Assembly (NCBI GenBank): GCA_040002435.1
Contig: JBDUEM010000004.1
Coordinates: 1 to 64,000 of the forward strand
Source of the DNA: JANXXV01 sp040002435
Lineage (GTDB): Bacteria > Acidobacteriota > Terriglobia > Bryobacterales > Bryobacteraceae
Reading direction: 5' to 3'
Length of the DNA stretch: 64,000 bases
The position numbers and the translations under genes are program-made. The notes under the pieces were generated by a model that searched no databases, had not been told where the DNA came from, and worked only from the letters and a program-made list of their open reading frames with translations. This document shows, piece after piece, positions 34,769-44,399 of this stretch (position 1 is the stretch's first letter; each line of letters opens with the position of its first letter).

Positions 34769-35470
34769 CTAAAGCCAATACTCCCACTTGCCTGTCTGCA
34801 GCACGTAAATCGACAGCGCCGCATTCGTTACGGCGTGCGCCAGAATGCAGTCCCCGAGGCTTTTGGTGCGTACCATCCACCAGTTATAGATTAGGCCGGC
34901 GGCAAGCCCTACTTCCCAATAGGAACCGTGCTCCGAAGCAAACAGCAGCGCGCTGATCCACATCGCCTTGCTCGTATAGGTGCCCAACTTCACCGACTGA
35001 AAATCCGGCGAGATGATCCACCTCATCATCCAGGCGCGCCAAAATAGTTCTTCGATAATAGGCACCAGGACCGCGGCACGAAAAAAGCGGAGTCCCAGGA
35101 CCATTCGGTCCGCCCGCAGTTCCTCGGAGATGGAGCTTTGCAGTTTCCCCATGATCCCGTTTTGGAACCACCAGTGATCGCGATAGCCGGGAATCAGCAG
35201 ATCGGGACCAATCCATATGGCGAACACGGCCAGCCCGAGACCCACGCTGGCAACGGCATTGGACACACGGAAGCTGATGACGTCGCGCGAGAACAACCAC
35301 AACACAGCCATCAAAACCGCGATGCGAAAGAGAGACTCCCAACGCCCCAGAAATGCCACGTAGGGTGCCAGGCCGAGAAGGGCCATGAACACCCCGAACG
35401 GCACGACATACGGCAGAGACGGGTTGCGCCGTATCAATGAATCAATCAAGGCTTGGCGCCCCGGATCCAA
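34769..35470 (-). CDS. CPBP-family CAAX prenyl protease-related protein (exosortase-associated type)
   Basis: The 233-residue membrane protein has six or seven helices and the three CPBP (Abi) motifs: Glu140-Glu141 and Arg145 in IEELFWRAW, His181 in LFASEHGSY, and His212 in AHAVTNAALS. The arrangement matches the CAAX-protease-related branch found beside exosortase (PEP-CTERM) systems. No exosortase gene lies in this window. Its start overlaps the end of the HEAT/cytochrome gene upstream by 25 bases, so it is translated together with it. It probably cleaves a protein in the inner membrane. Confidence 0.85.
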   Translation of the reverse strand: MDPGRQALIDSLIRRNPSLPYVVPFGVFMALLGLAPYVAFLGRWESLFRIAVLMAVLWLFSRDVISFRVSNAVASVGLGLAVFAIWIGPDLLIPGYRDHWWFQNGIMGKLQSSISEELRADRMVLGLRFFRAAVLVPIIEELFWRAWMMRWIISPDFQSVKLGTYTSKAMWISALLFASEHGSYWEVGLAAGLIYNWWMVRTKSLGDCILAHAVTNAALSIYVLQTGKWEYWL

Positions 35471-38400
35471 TTCAGCAGCGTCTTGTATTCCTGCGATCCG
35501 GGCTCCCAGCGGACGCCCCCGCCGTGCGACAGTACGTTCGAATCCACGGTGCCTTCCGACTCCGCGTTTGAGGTAGGCTTTCTCAGAATCAGGCTGTTCT
35601 CGGGATTGGCCATGTCGATCACATTCAGTGCCGTGGCATAGGTGCCGTTAAACAGTGTATGCGTGGAGTGGCATTGCACACAGGCATATCCGTCTTTACC
35701 GCGATTTTCCATAATTGGCCTCACGTGCTCATTGAAGTATTCTTCATCGGGGCGGATTCCGGTGCCTGCGGCCTTGGCGGCATCATTCTTTGTCTCCGCC
35801 GGAGCCTTCCCCAACCCCTTCAAAACCTCAATTGGAACAGGCTTATTCTGCAATACCGCTTCGATCAGTTTGTCTCGCTCCGGACCCGGATCCCCGGCCG
35901 CCTGCACCACGGTAGGAAACTTCACATCGCGCGACAGCAGGGAAGCATCTATCGCCAGCCGCTTCAGGTCCGCATCCCTGGATTCCACAAGCGGCCGAAG
36001 AGCCTTGGAAAAATTAGCGTTGCTCCTCCCGAAGAAAACGATTTGTTCAATGTCGTTCCCGATGCGATTGTAGAACGGCGGCGCCGGCACATCGAATTTT
36101 GCCGACGGATCGTATACATCAGACCTCCGCATCTGCAGTTGGGTGAGCGCCGCGAGCAGCGTTTTCCGGGCCTCGTCCGGCCCACGCGTCAGGAGATCGG
36201 CGAATTTCGAGGCGAGCCGTTCTTCAATCCGCAGCCGGCCGTCAATAACCCGGTCGCGGTCTTCCTGGCGGGAAAGTAAAGGCACCCAGTTGTTATACAA
36301 ATAGCGGATATTCTCGTCCGCGATGTTATACACCGCTTCGTGCAGGTTTCTCGAAACCCATGGGTGCTGCGGCTCTACAAGGGCTTTCAGAAGCCGGTCC
36401 TCTATCTGTCCCTTGACCGTCGCATCCGGGCTCCAGAACCAGAATTGCCAAAGTCCCTTGATCGCCTGCATCCGTACGGAAGTAACCGCATCCGTAACCA
36501 GCCCGCCCAGCGCGGCGGCGAATTCCGGCCGCCGTGCCAGGCCGGAGAAATGCGTAGCGAACACACGCGTAGCGCCCCATCGCGTACGGTCGTCCGTGGA
36601 GGATAACGCGCCGGTCAGCGGCGCTGCGGGAATACCGGGATGCCGGCTGTATACCTGGCGTACCGCCCAGGCAGCCGTTCGCTGCACCAGCTTGCTCGGA
36701 TCGCCCAGGCGGCCGATGATGACCGGCAGAATGGACGGGTCACCGCCGCGGCCAAGGGCTTCCACCGCCTGCTGTCGGATCAGTGCATCGGGAGACGCGG
36801 CAGCCTTTACCACCTCCGCCCCGGGACGGCTCCAGGTATTGTCCAGCCGCTCCAGAAGCGATTCACCCTGCCCGTGCGCATTCCACCGTGCGCCGCGCCC
36901 ATCGCCCGGAAAATAGGAACTCAACGCCAGAATCGCCATCTGCGTTTCGCGGAAGGGCGTGCGGAAATTTTCGTAGGATTGCAGCGGGTCCATCCAACCG
37001 CCGAACGGCTGCTGGCGCTTCAGCAGGTAATCGATCGCCTTCTTCACCTGTGGATGCGAAGCGGGAATTGCAGCTGCTTGCAGCGCCCAGAGAGCATGTC
37101 CGGTCTGAAACTCCGCGTCCGGTTCGCCTGTTTCAAACTTCATGGCCCACTGACCGCTAGCGCGCTGCAGGGAGAGAATCCGTTCGGCATTCCGTTTGAT
37201 TTGCGCCGCGTACCGGCTCGGGTCAATCGACGCCAGCGCCAGTGTCTGGTAGCAGAGGTCCGCCATGTTTTTCACATGGTCCTGCTCAATTAATCTGGCG
37301 ATGGCCGGGTCCTTGGTCTCCTCCCAGGCATACCAGGCCACCTCGTAGGCGCTCACCAGCGGCGTGTTGCCGTTAGTCTCATCGGGCGGGAGTTCCGTGC
37401 GCCCGTTGTAGTAAAGCTTCAGATACTCGCGAATGCCTCTATGGAACTCTTCCCGGCGTTCTCCCGTAACCTCCCGCTCAAAGATACTGTTCAGGTAGCC
37501 CATTCGTCCAAGCACGTTCGCGGGAGCCGAGATCACACGCGCCCAGACGGCGCCCTGTTCCTCAAAACCGTAGAACGGGCGCGGATTATTGTAAAAGCGC
37601 TCCGCCAAAAATTGCAGTTGCTGCCGAAACTGTACCGGATAGCCGTTACGGATGGCATAGACTTGGGCGCGCAGCGGGAAGTGTGTAGCATGACACGCCA
37701 CGCAAAGTGACGTCTCCTGATGCACGTTGGCAATGCGGTCGTAAACGCCCCCGCGGCGCGGCGTATTCGCATGCCAGGAATCGCCGGCTGCGATGATGTA
37801 GTCCACTGCCGTACGGACTGCCTTTCGTGGGTCCGTGTAAGACGGTGGATCGTAGAGCCTGGTGCGCAGCTTATACTCCGGATGGTTAGCCGCGACGCGA
37901 ATGTAATAGGTGCCCGCTTCTTTCAGGATCCGCGTCGTGAACTTATTGCCGGGTAGAGCTTGCACTTCGTGCGGCGGCGTCACCGGATCCTCGCCTTCCA
38001 GATAAGCCACCGGTCCGCCATCCTTGATTCGGAAGATCGCGACGTCTACCGGGATATTGTCCCGCTCCATCAAATCCAGCTCGAAGAAGATCAGCTTCGG
38101 AGGCCCGCTAAATTCAAACCGGTACCAATCGAGGCCGGTCTGTAAAGACGCCGGCTTGGCGGTACTGAGGGGAATATAGGGGACGTCATCCGCCGATCCG
38201 AAAATCGTCCCGCCCGGTTCAATCAGGTTCGCGTCCTGCCAGGTATTGTTGGGTTCCCGCTCCACTGCGGCGCCCGCCGGCCAGGAGTCAACCTGCACGG
38301 AGTACTTCGCGGCAGGCGCGATGCCCCCCGCCGGCTCCAGGAATACCTCGATGCCCGTATCGGCGCTGGTCGCAAAGGTGCTGAAGAGATCCGCGTCCCC

Positions 38401-38712
38401 GGCGTGCAGCGTCTTCTGCAGCAGCGTCACCTTGCCCTGCGCCAGGCGCACGCGCAAAGAACCATCGGCTCGAAAGACGTCCGGAGAATGAAAAGAAAAC
38501 GCGAAGCTATACGGAAGTCCGCGCTTCAGCGCCGGCAGCTGAATAGTTCCGCCGGGCAGCGCCGAGGATTGCCGGAAGACGGTTGCAGCCGTCAAAGGCA
38601 GCGCAGCCAGGAAGAGGAACCCGTAACACAAGAACCGCCCGAATTTGCTGGACACTTGGATTGGACGGCGGGTCCTCAACCCGCGGACAGCCCCCTGGCT
38701 GGCGTTCCACAC
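35446..38712 (-). CDS. Giant exported multi-domain protein: PPC-like, heme motif, HEAT repeats, cytochrome
   Basis: The 1088-residue product starts at GTG 38712, 4 bases after the TPR lipoprotein stop; a second in-frame GTG at 38655, just before the hydrophobic segment, could be the true start. Domain order: signal (FLCYGFLFLAALPLTAA), PPC-like beta domain (about 45-290), a heme-type motif CVACH at 337-341, helical prenyltransferase/cyclase-like repeats (about 360-620; GHALWALQAAAIPASHPQVK), HEAT repeats (about 640-830), and a C-terminal cytochrome domain with CVQCH at 1011-1015. The C-terminal part recalls the Planctomycete cytochrome family. It may be a large periplasmic electron-transfer scaffold; no enzyme activity is proven. 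Confidence 0.82.
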   Translation of the reverse strand: MWNASQGAVRGLRTRRPIQVSSKFGRFLCYGFLFLAALPLTAATVFRQSSALPGGTIQLPALKRGLPYSFAFSFHSPDVFRADGSLRVRLAQGKVTLLQKTLHAGDADLFSTFATSADTGIEVFLEPAGGIAPAAKYSVQVDSWPAGAAVEREPNNTWQDANLIEPGGTIFGSADDVPYIPLSTAKPASLQTGLDWYRFEFSGPPKLIFFELDLMERDNIPVDVAIFRIKDGGPVAYLEGEDPVTPPHEVQALPGNKFTTRILKEAGTYYIRVAANHPEYKLRTRLYDPPSYTDPRKAVRTAVDYIIAAGDSWHANTPRRGGVYDRIANVHQETSLCVACHATHFPLRAQVYAIRNGYPVQFRQQLQFLAERFYNNPRPFYGFEEQGAVWARVISAPANVLGRMGYLNSIFEREVTGERREEFHRGIREYLKLYYNGRTELPPDETNGNTPLVSAYEVAWYAWEETKDPAIARLIEQDHVKNMADLCYQTLALASIDPSRYAAQIKRNAERILSLQRASGQWAMKFETGEPDAEFQTGHALWALQAAAIPASHPQVKKAIDYLLKRQQPFGGWMDPLQSYENFRTPFRETQMAILALSSYFPGDGRGARWNAHGQGESLLERLDNTWSRPGAEVVKAAASPDALIRQQAVEALGRGGDPSILPVIIGRLGDPSKLVQRTAAWAVRQVYSRHPGIPAAPLTGALSSTDDRTRWGATRVFATHFSGLARRPEFAAALGGLVTDAVTSVRMQAIKGLWQFWFWSPDATVKGQIEDRLLKALVEPQHPWVSRNLHEAVYNIADENIRYLYNNWVPLLSRQEDRDRVIDGRLRIEERLASKFADLLTRGPDEARKTLLAALTQLQMRRSDVYDPSAKFDVPAPPFYNRIGNDIEQIVFFGRSNANFSKALRPLVESRDADLKRLAIDASLLSRDVKFPTVVQAAGDPGPERDKLIEAVLQNKPVPIEVLKGLGKAPAETKNDAAKAAGTGIRPDEEYFNEHVRPIMENRGKDGYACVQCHSTHTLFNGTYATALNVIDMANPENSLILRKPTSNAESEGTVDSNVLSHGGGVRWEPGSQEYKTLLNWIRGAKP

Positions 38713-38716
38713 GAAA

Positions 38717-41020
38717 CTAGGTGACTTTCTGCAGCAGTTCCCGGATCTTCTGTTCTTCAGCCTTGACAGGCTGCATACGCAGAGCCGATTCCAGTTCTTT
38801 CTTCGCAGCCGGCTTATCGCCCTTCTGCGCTAACGCCATCGCCAGATGGTAATGATACGTGGACCGGTCCGGCTCCAGACGAATCAGTTCTTTGAAAATG
38901 GAGATGGCCGGGTCGCTCAGGTTCTTCTTGATATAAATCCAACCCAGCGTATCGGCCACATTGTTATCCTGCGGCAGCTTTTGCTTGGCACGCTGGGCCA
39001 TCGTCATCGCCTGGTCGAGATCCGCGCCGGTTTCGGCTAGCAGGTACGCCAGATTGTTCAGAGCAATCGGATGGTCCGGCTGAATCTTGAGAATCTGTTC
39101 ATACAGCGGCCGAGCCTTGTCCTTGTCACCCGCGCCGTCGGCCATTAACGCCAGCTCAATGAACGGCACAACGTTATTCGGAGCCAGATCCTTCGCCTTA
39201 TTGAAGCTGGCGGCGGCGCTGGCAAGGTCTCCGGTACGGCGCTGTGTCTCACCCAACCGGATCCAGACATCGGACGACCGTGGAAATTTATCCAAAGCCT
39301 TCTTGTAATTCTCCATCGCTTCCGGGTACTTCTGCGCGCGAACTGCGATGTTGCCGATGGCCACAATGTAATCCACGCGGTCCGGCGTTTTGGCCACCTC
39401 TTCCTTAAGCAGCTTCATTGCCTGTTCGTACTGTCCCTGGACCGTAAACGTTTCGGTAAGTCCCATCAGCGCCCGCGGATCCTTGGTCTCGCTATACATC
39501 TTGCGGAAAATGTCTTCGGCGGCTTTGTAATTCTTCTCGGCTAAATCCAGTGCGGCAATCTGCAGCCTCGACTCCCAGACATTGGGGTTTTTCTCCGCGA
39601 AATCATTCAGTTCGGCCCGCGCCTGCTTCAACTCTCCCATGCCGATCAAAGCGCGCGTCCGCAGCAGCTTCCCCTGAACATTGCCGGGGTCGTAGGCCAA
39701 AATTTCGCTGGCCATCTGGACCACCTTGCCGTATTCCTGATTCTGCTGTAACAGTTGCGCCAAAGCGATCCGCGGCAGCAGGTAATCCGGACGGAGCTTT
39801 AACGACTCCTCAAATTGAATCTTGGCCTGCTGTACGTTGCCCTTCGCCAGGTGGGCCCGGCCCAGGTTAAAACGCACCACCGGGTTGTCCGGCAGCCGGC
39901 TCACCACAGTCTGCAGATCGTTGATGGCCGATTGCAGTTGATCCCTCGAACCGCTCATCATCAACAGCGAAGCGCGAATTGCCAGTGCCTCGTCGTCTTT
40001 TGGATCTTCCTTCAAAAGCGTCGCCAGAAGGTCGTTAGCCTGTTGCTTCCTGTCCTGCAGCACAAGCGTCTCGATCATTCTCTTTTGGAAGAGGTGTCTG
40101 TCCTTGTCGTTCAGCTTGGCGCCTTTCTCATACTGTTGAAGCGCCAGGTCCAGTTCCTTGATGCGCAGGAAAAAGTCGCCTACCAACAGCGGCGCGTTCG
40201 GGAAATCCTTCGGATTGGACGAGAGCCGGTCCAGCGTGGCCAGCATTTCAGGCCGCTGCTTCTGCGAGTAATAATGAGCAGCCAGTTGCAAATAGTTTTC
40301 GGCAACCGTCGGATTGTTCTCGATCTTTGACTTCATGATGCGGTCAGCATCGTTAAGCCGGTTACTTTTGATGTAGTTCAGAAACAGCGCGTCATAGATG
40401 CTGCCGACGTGCGGATCTTTCTTCAACATGTCGTAACCGAGTTTCTCGGCCTCGGCCGCGCGGTTGTCAGCCACCAGGGTCTGCATGTAGACCAGCATCA
40501 AGTCCGACTGCAGGGGCTTGATCTCGTTGGCTTTTTCAAAGAACTTGATGGCTTCCTTGGGTTTCGATTCCGTCAGGGCAATGTATCCGCTGATGCGCTG
40601 GAACTCGTAGGATTGCGGATGCTTCTTGCCTAGTTTGTCCCGCAGCGTCATCAATTCCGTGATGTACCCCTTAGGGCGGCTTGCAGTCCCCAGGTAGGCA
40701 TTCAGATAAATGTTGATCAGCCGCGTGTAGGCGTCCAGATTGTCGGGCTGCAATTCCACCGCCCGCTGCAGATCGCGCGCCGCCTCTCCAAACCGGTTCA
40801 TTTTCACTTCGGCCAGGGCGGACCGGTAGTACGCTTCTCCGTACCGCAAGTCCTTACGAAGCGCATTTTTGTACATAATTAGCGCTTCCTTGTACTTGCC
40901 CTTGTCGTAATAGCGGTTGCCACGATCCACGTACTTCTTCTTGGCAACATTCGGATCGGTGTTGCAGGCGGCGGTAAAACAGAGCACTAAAAGTAGCGAA
41001 GTAAGAGAGCGCTTAATCAT
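38717..41020 (-). CDS. Large TPR-repeat lipoprotein (PrsT-like)
   Basis: The 767-residue product has a lipoprotein signal (SLLLVLCFTAAC, Cys19) and then at least 15 tetratricopeptide repeats across the whole mature part (DRGNRYYDKGKYKEALIMYK; NYKKALDKFPRSSDVWIRLG; LNNLAYLLAETGADLDQAM). It has the size and layout of the PEP-CTERM-associated TPR lipoprotein PrsT, which is found with exosortase systems, but similarity is only structural here. It lies directly before the HEAT/cytochrome and CAAX-protease genes on one strand. TPR lipoproteins act as assembly scaffolds for exopolysaccharide or outer membrane complexes. Confidence 0.85.
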   Translation of the reverse strand: MIKRSLTSLLLVLCFTAACNTDPNVAKKKYVDRGNRYYDKGKYKEALIMYKNALRKDLRYGEAYYRSALAEVKMNRFGEAARDLQRAVELQPDNLDAYTRLINIYLNAYLGTASRPKGYITELMTLRDKLGKKHPQSYEFQRISGYIALTESKPKEAIKFFEKANEIKPLQSDLMLVYMQTLVADNRAAEAEKLGYDMLKKDPHVGSIYDALFLNYIKSNRLNDADRIMKSKIENNPTVAENYLQLAAHYYSQKQRPEMLATLDRLSSNPKDFPNAPLLVGDFFLRIKELDLALQQYEKGAKLNDKDRHLFQKRMIETLVLQDRKQQANDLLATLLKEDPKDDEALAIRASLLMMSGSRDQLQSAINDLQTVVSRLPDNPVVRFNLGRAHLAKGNVQQAKIQFEESLKLRPDYLLPRIALAQLLQQNQEYGKVVQMASEILAYDPGNVQGKLLRTRALIGMGELKQARAELNDFAEKNPNVWESRLQIAALDLAEKNYKAAEDIFRKMYSETKDPRALMGLTETFTVQGQYEQAMKLLKEEVAKTPDRVDYIVAIGNIAVRAQKYPEAMENYKKALDKFPRSSDVWIRLGETQRRTGDLASAAASFNKAKDLAPNNVVPFIELALMADGAGDKDKARPLYEQILKIQPDHPIALNNLAYLLAETGADLDQAMTMAQRAKQKLPQDNNVADTLGWIYIKKNLSDPAISIFKELIRLEPDRSTYHYHLAMALAQKGDKPAAKKELESALRMQPVKAEEQKIRELLQKVT

Positions 41021-41131
41021 AATAAATACCTAGGTACCCAACACTACACTAAACCATAAATCTCCTATGGATGCAATCAGATATCTACTCTAGTAACCCG
41101 GCGCAACTGGGGGTATTATCCCCGCACAAGG

Positions 41132-42409
41132 TCACTGCAGCGCGGCCAGGATCGATCCCGTCTGCCGCAGCAGCGCGAGCTTCGTCTTCTCTAAGACGTT
41201 CTGCGCATCATAAAATGCCGTCCATTTTTCAATCTCTGCCACCCGCAGGTCTTCTACCTGCCGCAGGCTGGCCCGGCCCTCCTCCATCTGCGACAGCGCA
41301 ATGGAGATCTGCTTGCGCGTCAGGTCGAGGTCCATCTTGGCGATTTCCCGCGCCGATTGGGCCCGTTTCACGTCCCGAAATCCCTTCCGGGCATCCACCG
41401 CCACACGGTCCCGGGTGGATTGGACCTGCAGCCGCATCTGCGCAATTTCGGCCTCGGCGCGAAAAGCCTGCCCTCCGGCGGCCGATCCGGTCAGCACAGG
41501 AATCTGGATAGAGATTCCCAACTGTCCGTTATTGCGTTGGAACCGGCGGAAGAAGTCTTCATAGTTATGCTGCGCCAGCAGCGAATACTGCGCCACCAGG
41601 TCAAAGGTGGGCAGCCGCGCGGATTTGTAGGAGCGCAGCTCGAAACCCTTCGCCTGCATCTGGGAAACCAGCTTCTGCACTTCTCCACTGTTGGCCAGCG
41701 CGCTCTCCACCGCCGCTTCTTCGGTTTCAGGGTCGGCGCCCGCCGGCCGGTCCCCGTCCACCGGACGAACGCGGTCATTGGGCCCAAAGCCCAGCACCAG
41801 CGCCAGTGAGGCCTCACCGTAATCCGTGTCACTTTCCAGTGCCTCCAGCCGCTGTTTGGCCCGCGCCGTGTGGAAGTTGGCGATCTCGGAATCAATCTCC
41901 AGTTGCTTTCCTTCCTCGACGCGGAGGCGGACGGTCTCGGCCACCTTCCCGAAGCTGTCGATCTGGCGGCGGGCGACGTCGCGGTCCTGCCCTAGCCGCA
42001 GGACATCCAGAAAAAGCGCGGCTACACGGTAGCTGGTATCCTCGCGCTTGGTTGCTTCGTCAATCGCCATGGTGCGGGCGTTCTCTTTGGCTTGGGCGAT
42101 CAGAAAGCGCTGCGCGGGATTGTAGAGGCTCATCACCGTCTTGGCCTGAATGATGGCGGGCGCCGACCCGTCGATACTCATGGGATAACCGGTGCTGTAT
42201 GCCAGTCCGCTGCCCGCGAAGATCTTGGGAACAAACGGATCCTTGGCAACGCGAATAGCGAATTCGGTTTTCTGCTGTTCGATGCGCGCCGCAAGGATTT
42301 CCGGGTTCTGCTTGAGGGACAGCGTAACGGCATCCTTCAAGGTGAGCGAATGAACTTCGCCCTGAAGGCAAGGCAGGAAGACGGCGAGAAGCAGGATGGC
42401 GCTTTTCAT
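41132..42409 (-). CDS. TolC-family outer membrane protein
   Basis: The start at ATG 42409 gives 425 residues and a signal peptide (MKSAILLLAVFLPCLQGEV). The TolC/OEP pattern is visible: LTLKDAVTLSLKQNPEILAA near residue 23, long coiled-coil helices with regular Ala/Leu spacing, and a second half with GISIQIPVLTGSAAGGQAFR then AEAEIAQMRLQ. TolC proteins form trimeric channels for efflux or type I secretion. No membrane-fusion protein or inner-membrane pump lies beside it; the MacB-type permease at 45386-46591 is on the same strand but 3 kb away. It ends 112 bases before the TPR lipoprotein start. Confidence 0.85.
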   Translation of the reverse strand: MKSAILLLAVFLPCLQGEVHSLTLKDAVTLSLKQNPEILAARIEQQKTEFAIRVAKDPFVPKIFAGSGLAYSTGYPMSIDGSAPAIIQAKTVMSLYNPAQRFLIAQAKENARTMAIDEATKREDTSYRVAALFLDVLRLGQDRDVARRQIDSFGKVAETVRLRVEEGKQLEIDSEIANFHTARAKQRLEALESDTDYGEASLALVLGFGPNDRVRPVDGDRPAGADPETEEAAVESALANSGEVQKLVSQMQAKGFELRSYKSARLPTFDLVAQYSLLAQHNYEDFFRRFQRNNGQLGISIQIPVLTGSAAGGQAFRAEAEIAQMRLQVQSTRDRVAVDARKGFRDVKRAQSAREIAKMDLDLTRKQISIALSQMEEGRASLRQVEDLRVAEIEKWTAFYDAQNVLEKTKLALLRQTGSILAALQ

Positions 42410-42456
42410 ATCTTCATGGTAGGCCAGCTTTCGGGCTCGGCCCGGTTCAGGTCCGG

Positions 42457-43005
42457 CTATCGCTGGCTGGCATCTCCAGAGAGCACCCGTTGATTGAACG
42501 CCGCCGACTGCCCCCGCGGCACTGTCAACGACTGCCACTCGCTACTCTTGAAGTGCTTGGCCAAAAGCACAATCTGCCCGCAGTGATACGAGTAATGCGC
42601 CACCTGGCGATTGACGGCCTGCATCACCGAATGCGCTTCCCCGCGAATGGTCACGGTCCGCGCCAGGTCCGCGTCGGTAAGCGGTTCCAAAGCAGTGAAA
42701 AGACAACGCCACCCCTGGTCCCACATGGCAGTCAACTCCTCCCGCGTCGCGGGCGGATCCATGAATTCAACTTCCCGGTTTCGATCGGGCTTCTCGCCGT
42801 CGCTGGTTAGAAAATCGGTCCATCGGGACCGCATGTTCCCGGCCATGTGCTTCACAATGACGGCGATCGAATTCATTTCAGCGTCCAACAGCGTGTTAAG
42901 TTGCTCGTCCGTCACCTGCGTCATCGCCCGTTCGGCGACGCCCTTGTAGTAGCGGAAAAGCGTAAGCGAATCCTCAAGATAGGAAGTGCTGAATTGCAGG
43001 GCCAT
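42457..43005 (-). CDS. DUF1572/DinB-superfamily protein
   Basis: The 182-residue product is a four-helix-bundle protein of the DinB superfamily, DUF1572 branch. The metal-binding histidines are in IVKHMAGNMRSRW (near residue 52) and VAHYSYHCGQIVLLAKH (near residue 137), placed as in YfiT/DinB folds. Members are probably thiol-dependent transferases or metal-binding proteins; B. subtilis relatives use bacillithiol. Single gene in a minus-strand series between NhaA and TolC. Confidence 0.85.
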   Translation of the reverse strand: MALQFSTSYLEDSLTLFRYYKGVAERAMTQVTDEQLNTLLDAEMNSIAVIVKHMAGNMRSRWTDFLTSDGEKPDRNREVEFMDPPATREELTAMWDQGWRCLFTALEPLTDADLARTVTIRGEAHSVMQAVNRQVAHYSYHCGQIVLLAKHFKSSEWQSLTVPRGQSAAFNQRVLSGDASQR

Positions 43006-43058
43006 AATGCCTATTTTTGCCTCTTTTCCTCAAGGCCGCAAATCTTCGGGGCGCCAAT

Positions 43059-44399
43059 CTACGAAACAGTGGCCGAACGGCGGTTCAGAATTAAGAGCGC
43101 CGACCCAATCAGCCCGGCGCAAACCGAAGCGATCAAAATACCAAGCTTTGCCATGTCCGCCAGGTCCTCCTGGGGAAATGCCAGTCCGGTGACAAACAGC
43201 GACATCGTAAAACCAATTCCGCCCAGCCAGCCCGCGCCGTGGACGTGATTCCAGTTCACACCCGCCGGCAGCGACGCCACCCCCGAACGAACAGCCAGCC
43301 AGGAGGCCAGCATGATCCCGATCGGTTTCCCGATAAGCAGTCCCAGAAACACCCCGAACGTAACCGGTCGCGAAAAGCTCTCCGCGAAGTTCCCTCCGAG
43401 TACCACTCCGGCATTCGCCAGCGCGAAAACCGGCATGATCAGGAATGTCACCCAACTGTGCAGCGCGTGCTCCATGCGGTGCAGCGGCGAGTGTACCCGC
43501 TCGCACGCCGTTTCGAGCGCCTCGATGGACGAATGTTGCTCCACGTCGTTCATGATGCTCTTCTCGCTTTGGGCCGCGCGCTCGAAGTAGTTTAGGATCG
43601 CGCGGCATCGGCGGAGAAAGTCGGCCGGCTCCAGCGTCGACCGTGCCGGGATCGTGAACGCCAGCGCCACGCCCGCAATGGTAGCGTGAATCCCGGATTG
43701 CAGTACCGCGAACCAAAGAACCGCGCCAAGCAGCGCATAAGGCAGCGGGTGACGAACGCCGAGGCGATTCGCCGCAAACAGCACACCAATCACAACACCC
43801 GCCAGGCCCACCGACATCCAGTCGATCTCAGAGGTGTAAAACACCGCGATCACCACCACTGCCGCAATGTCGTCCACAATCGCCAGGGCCGTCAGAAACA
43901 CTTTCAAGCCGAGCGGCACCCGATCGCCCAGCATCGCCATCACGCCCAGCGCGAACGCGATGTCCGTCGCCATCGGGATTCCCCACCCCGCTGCTCCCGG
44001 CCCGGCGTAGTTCAAACTGAAATAGATTAACGCGGGCACGGCTACTCCGCCCAGTGCCGCCAGAATCGGCAACGTCGCCTGGCGCACCGATGCGAGTTCG
44101 CCCACCTGAATTTCGCGTTTAATTTCCAGGCCCACCACAAAGAAGAACACCGCCATCAACAGATCGTTGACCCAGAAATGGAGATCGTGGCTCAGCCCGC
44201 GCCCCGCCAGGCTGAGGGTGAGATTGGTGTGCCAAAGCTGGCTGTACGTTGCGGCCCACGGCGAGTTGGCCCACACCAGTGCGACTACGGTGCAGGCAAG
44301 CAGCAATATGCCGCCGGAAGTCTTGTTGGCGGCGAATGCCAGAAATGGCCGGAGTAATTTGATCTCCGGTTCCGGAGGAATCTCTAGAATCGGTTTCAC
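43059..44399 (-). CDS. nhaA: Na+/H+ antiporter NhaA
   Basis: The 446-residue product has the NhaA fold with about twelve helices; the ion-binding pair Asp176-Asp177 in LAIVDDIAAVVVI corresponds to E. coli Asp163/Asp164, and Asp146 in MATDIAFALGVM to Asp133. HFWVNDLLMAVFFFVVGLEI near residue 74 is the family signature. It exports sodium in exchange for protons and sets pH and salt tolerance. The C-terminus is about 50 residues longer than in E. coli. It starts with GTG at the last base of the OmpA stop codon. Confidence 0.95.
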   Translation of the reverse strand: MKPILEIPPEPEIKLLRPFLAFAANKTSGGILLLACTVVALVWANSPWAATYSQLWHTNLTLSLAGRGLSHDLHFWVNDLLMAVFFFVVGLEIKREIQVGELASVRQATLPILAALGGVAVPALIYFSLNYAGPGAAGWGIPMATDIAFALGVMAMLGDRVPLGLKVFLTALAIVDDIAAVVVIAVFYTSEIDWMSVGLAGVVIGVLFAANRLGVRHPLPYALLGAVLWFAVLQSGIHATIAGVALAFTIPARSTLEPADFLRRCRAILNYFERAAQSEKSIMNDVEQHSSIEALETACERVHSPLHRMEHALHSWVTFLIMPVFALANAGVVLGGNFAESFSRPVTFGVFLGLLIGKPIGIMLASWLAVRSGVASLPAGVNWNHVHGAGWLGGIGFTMSLFVTGLAFPQEDLADMAKLGILIASVCAGLIGSALLILNRRSATVS

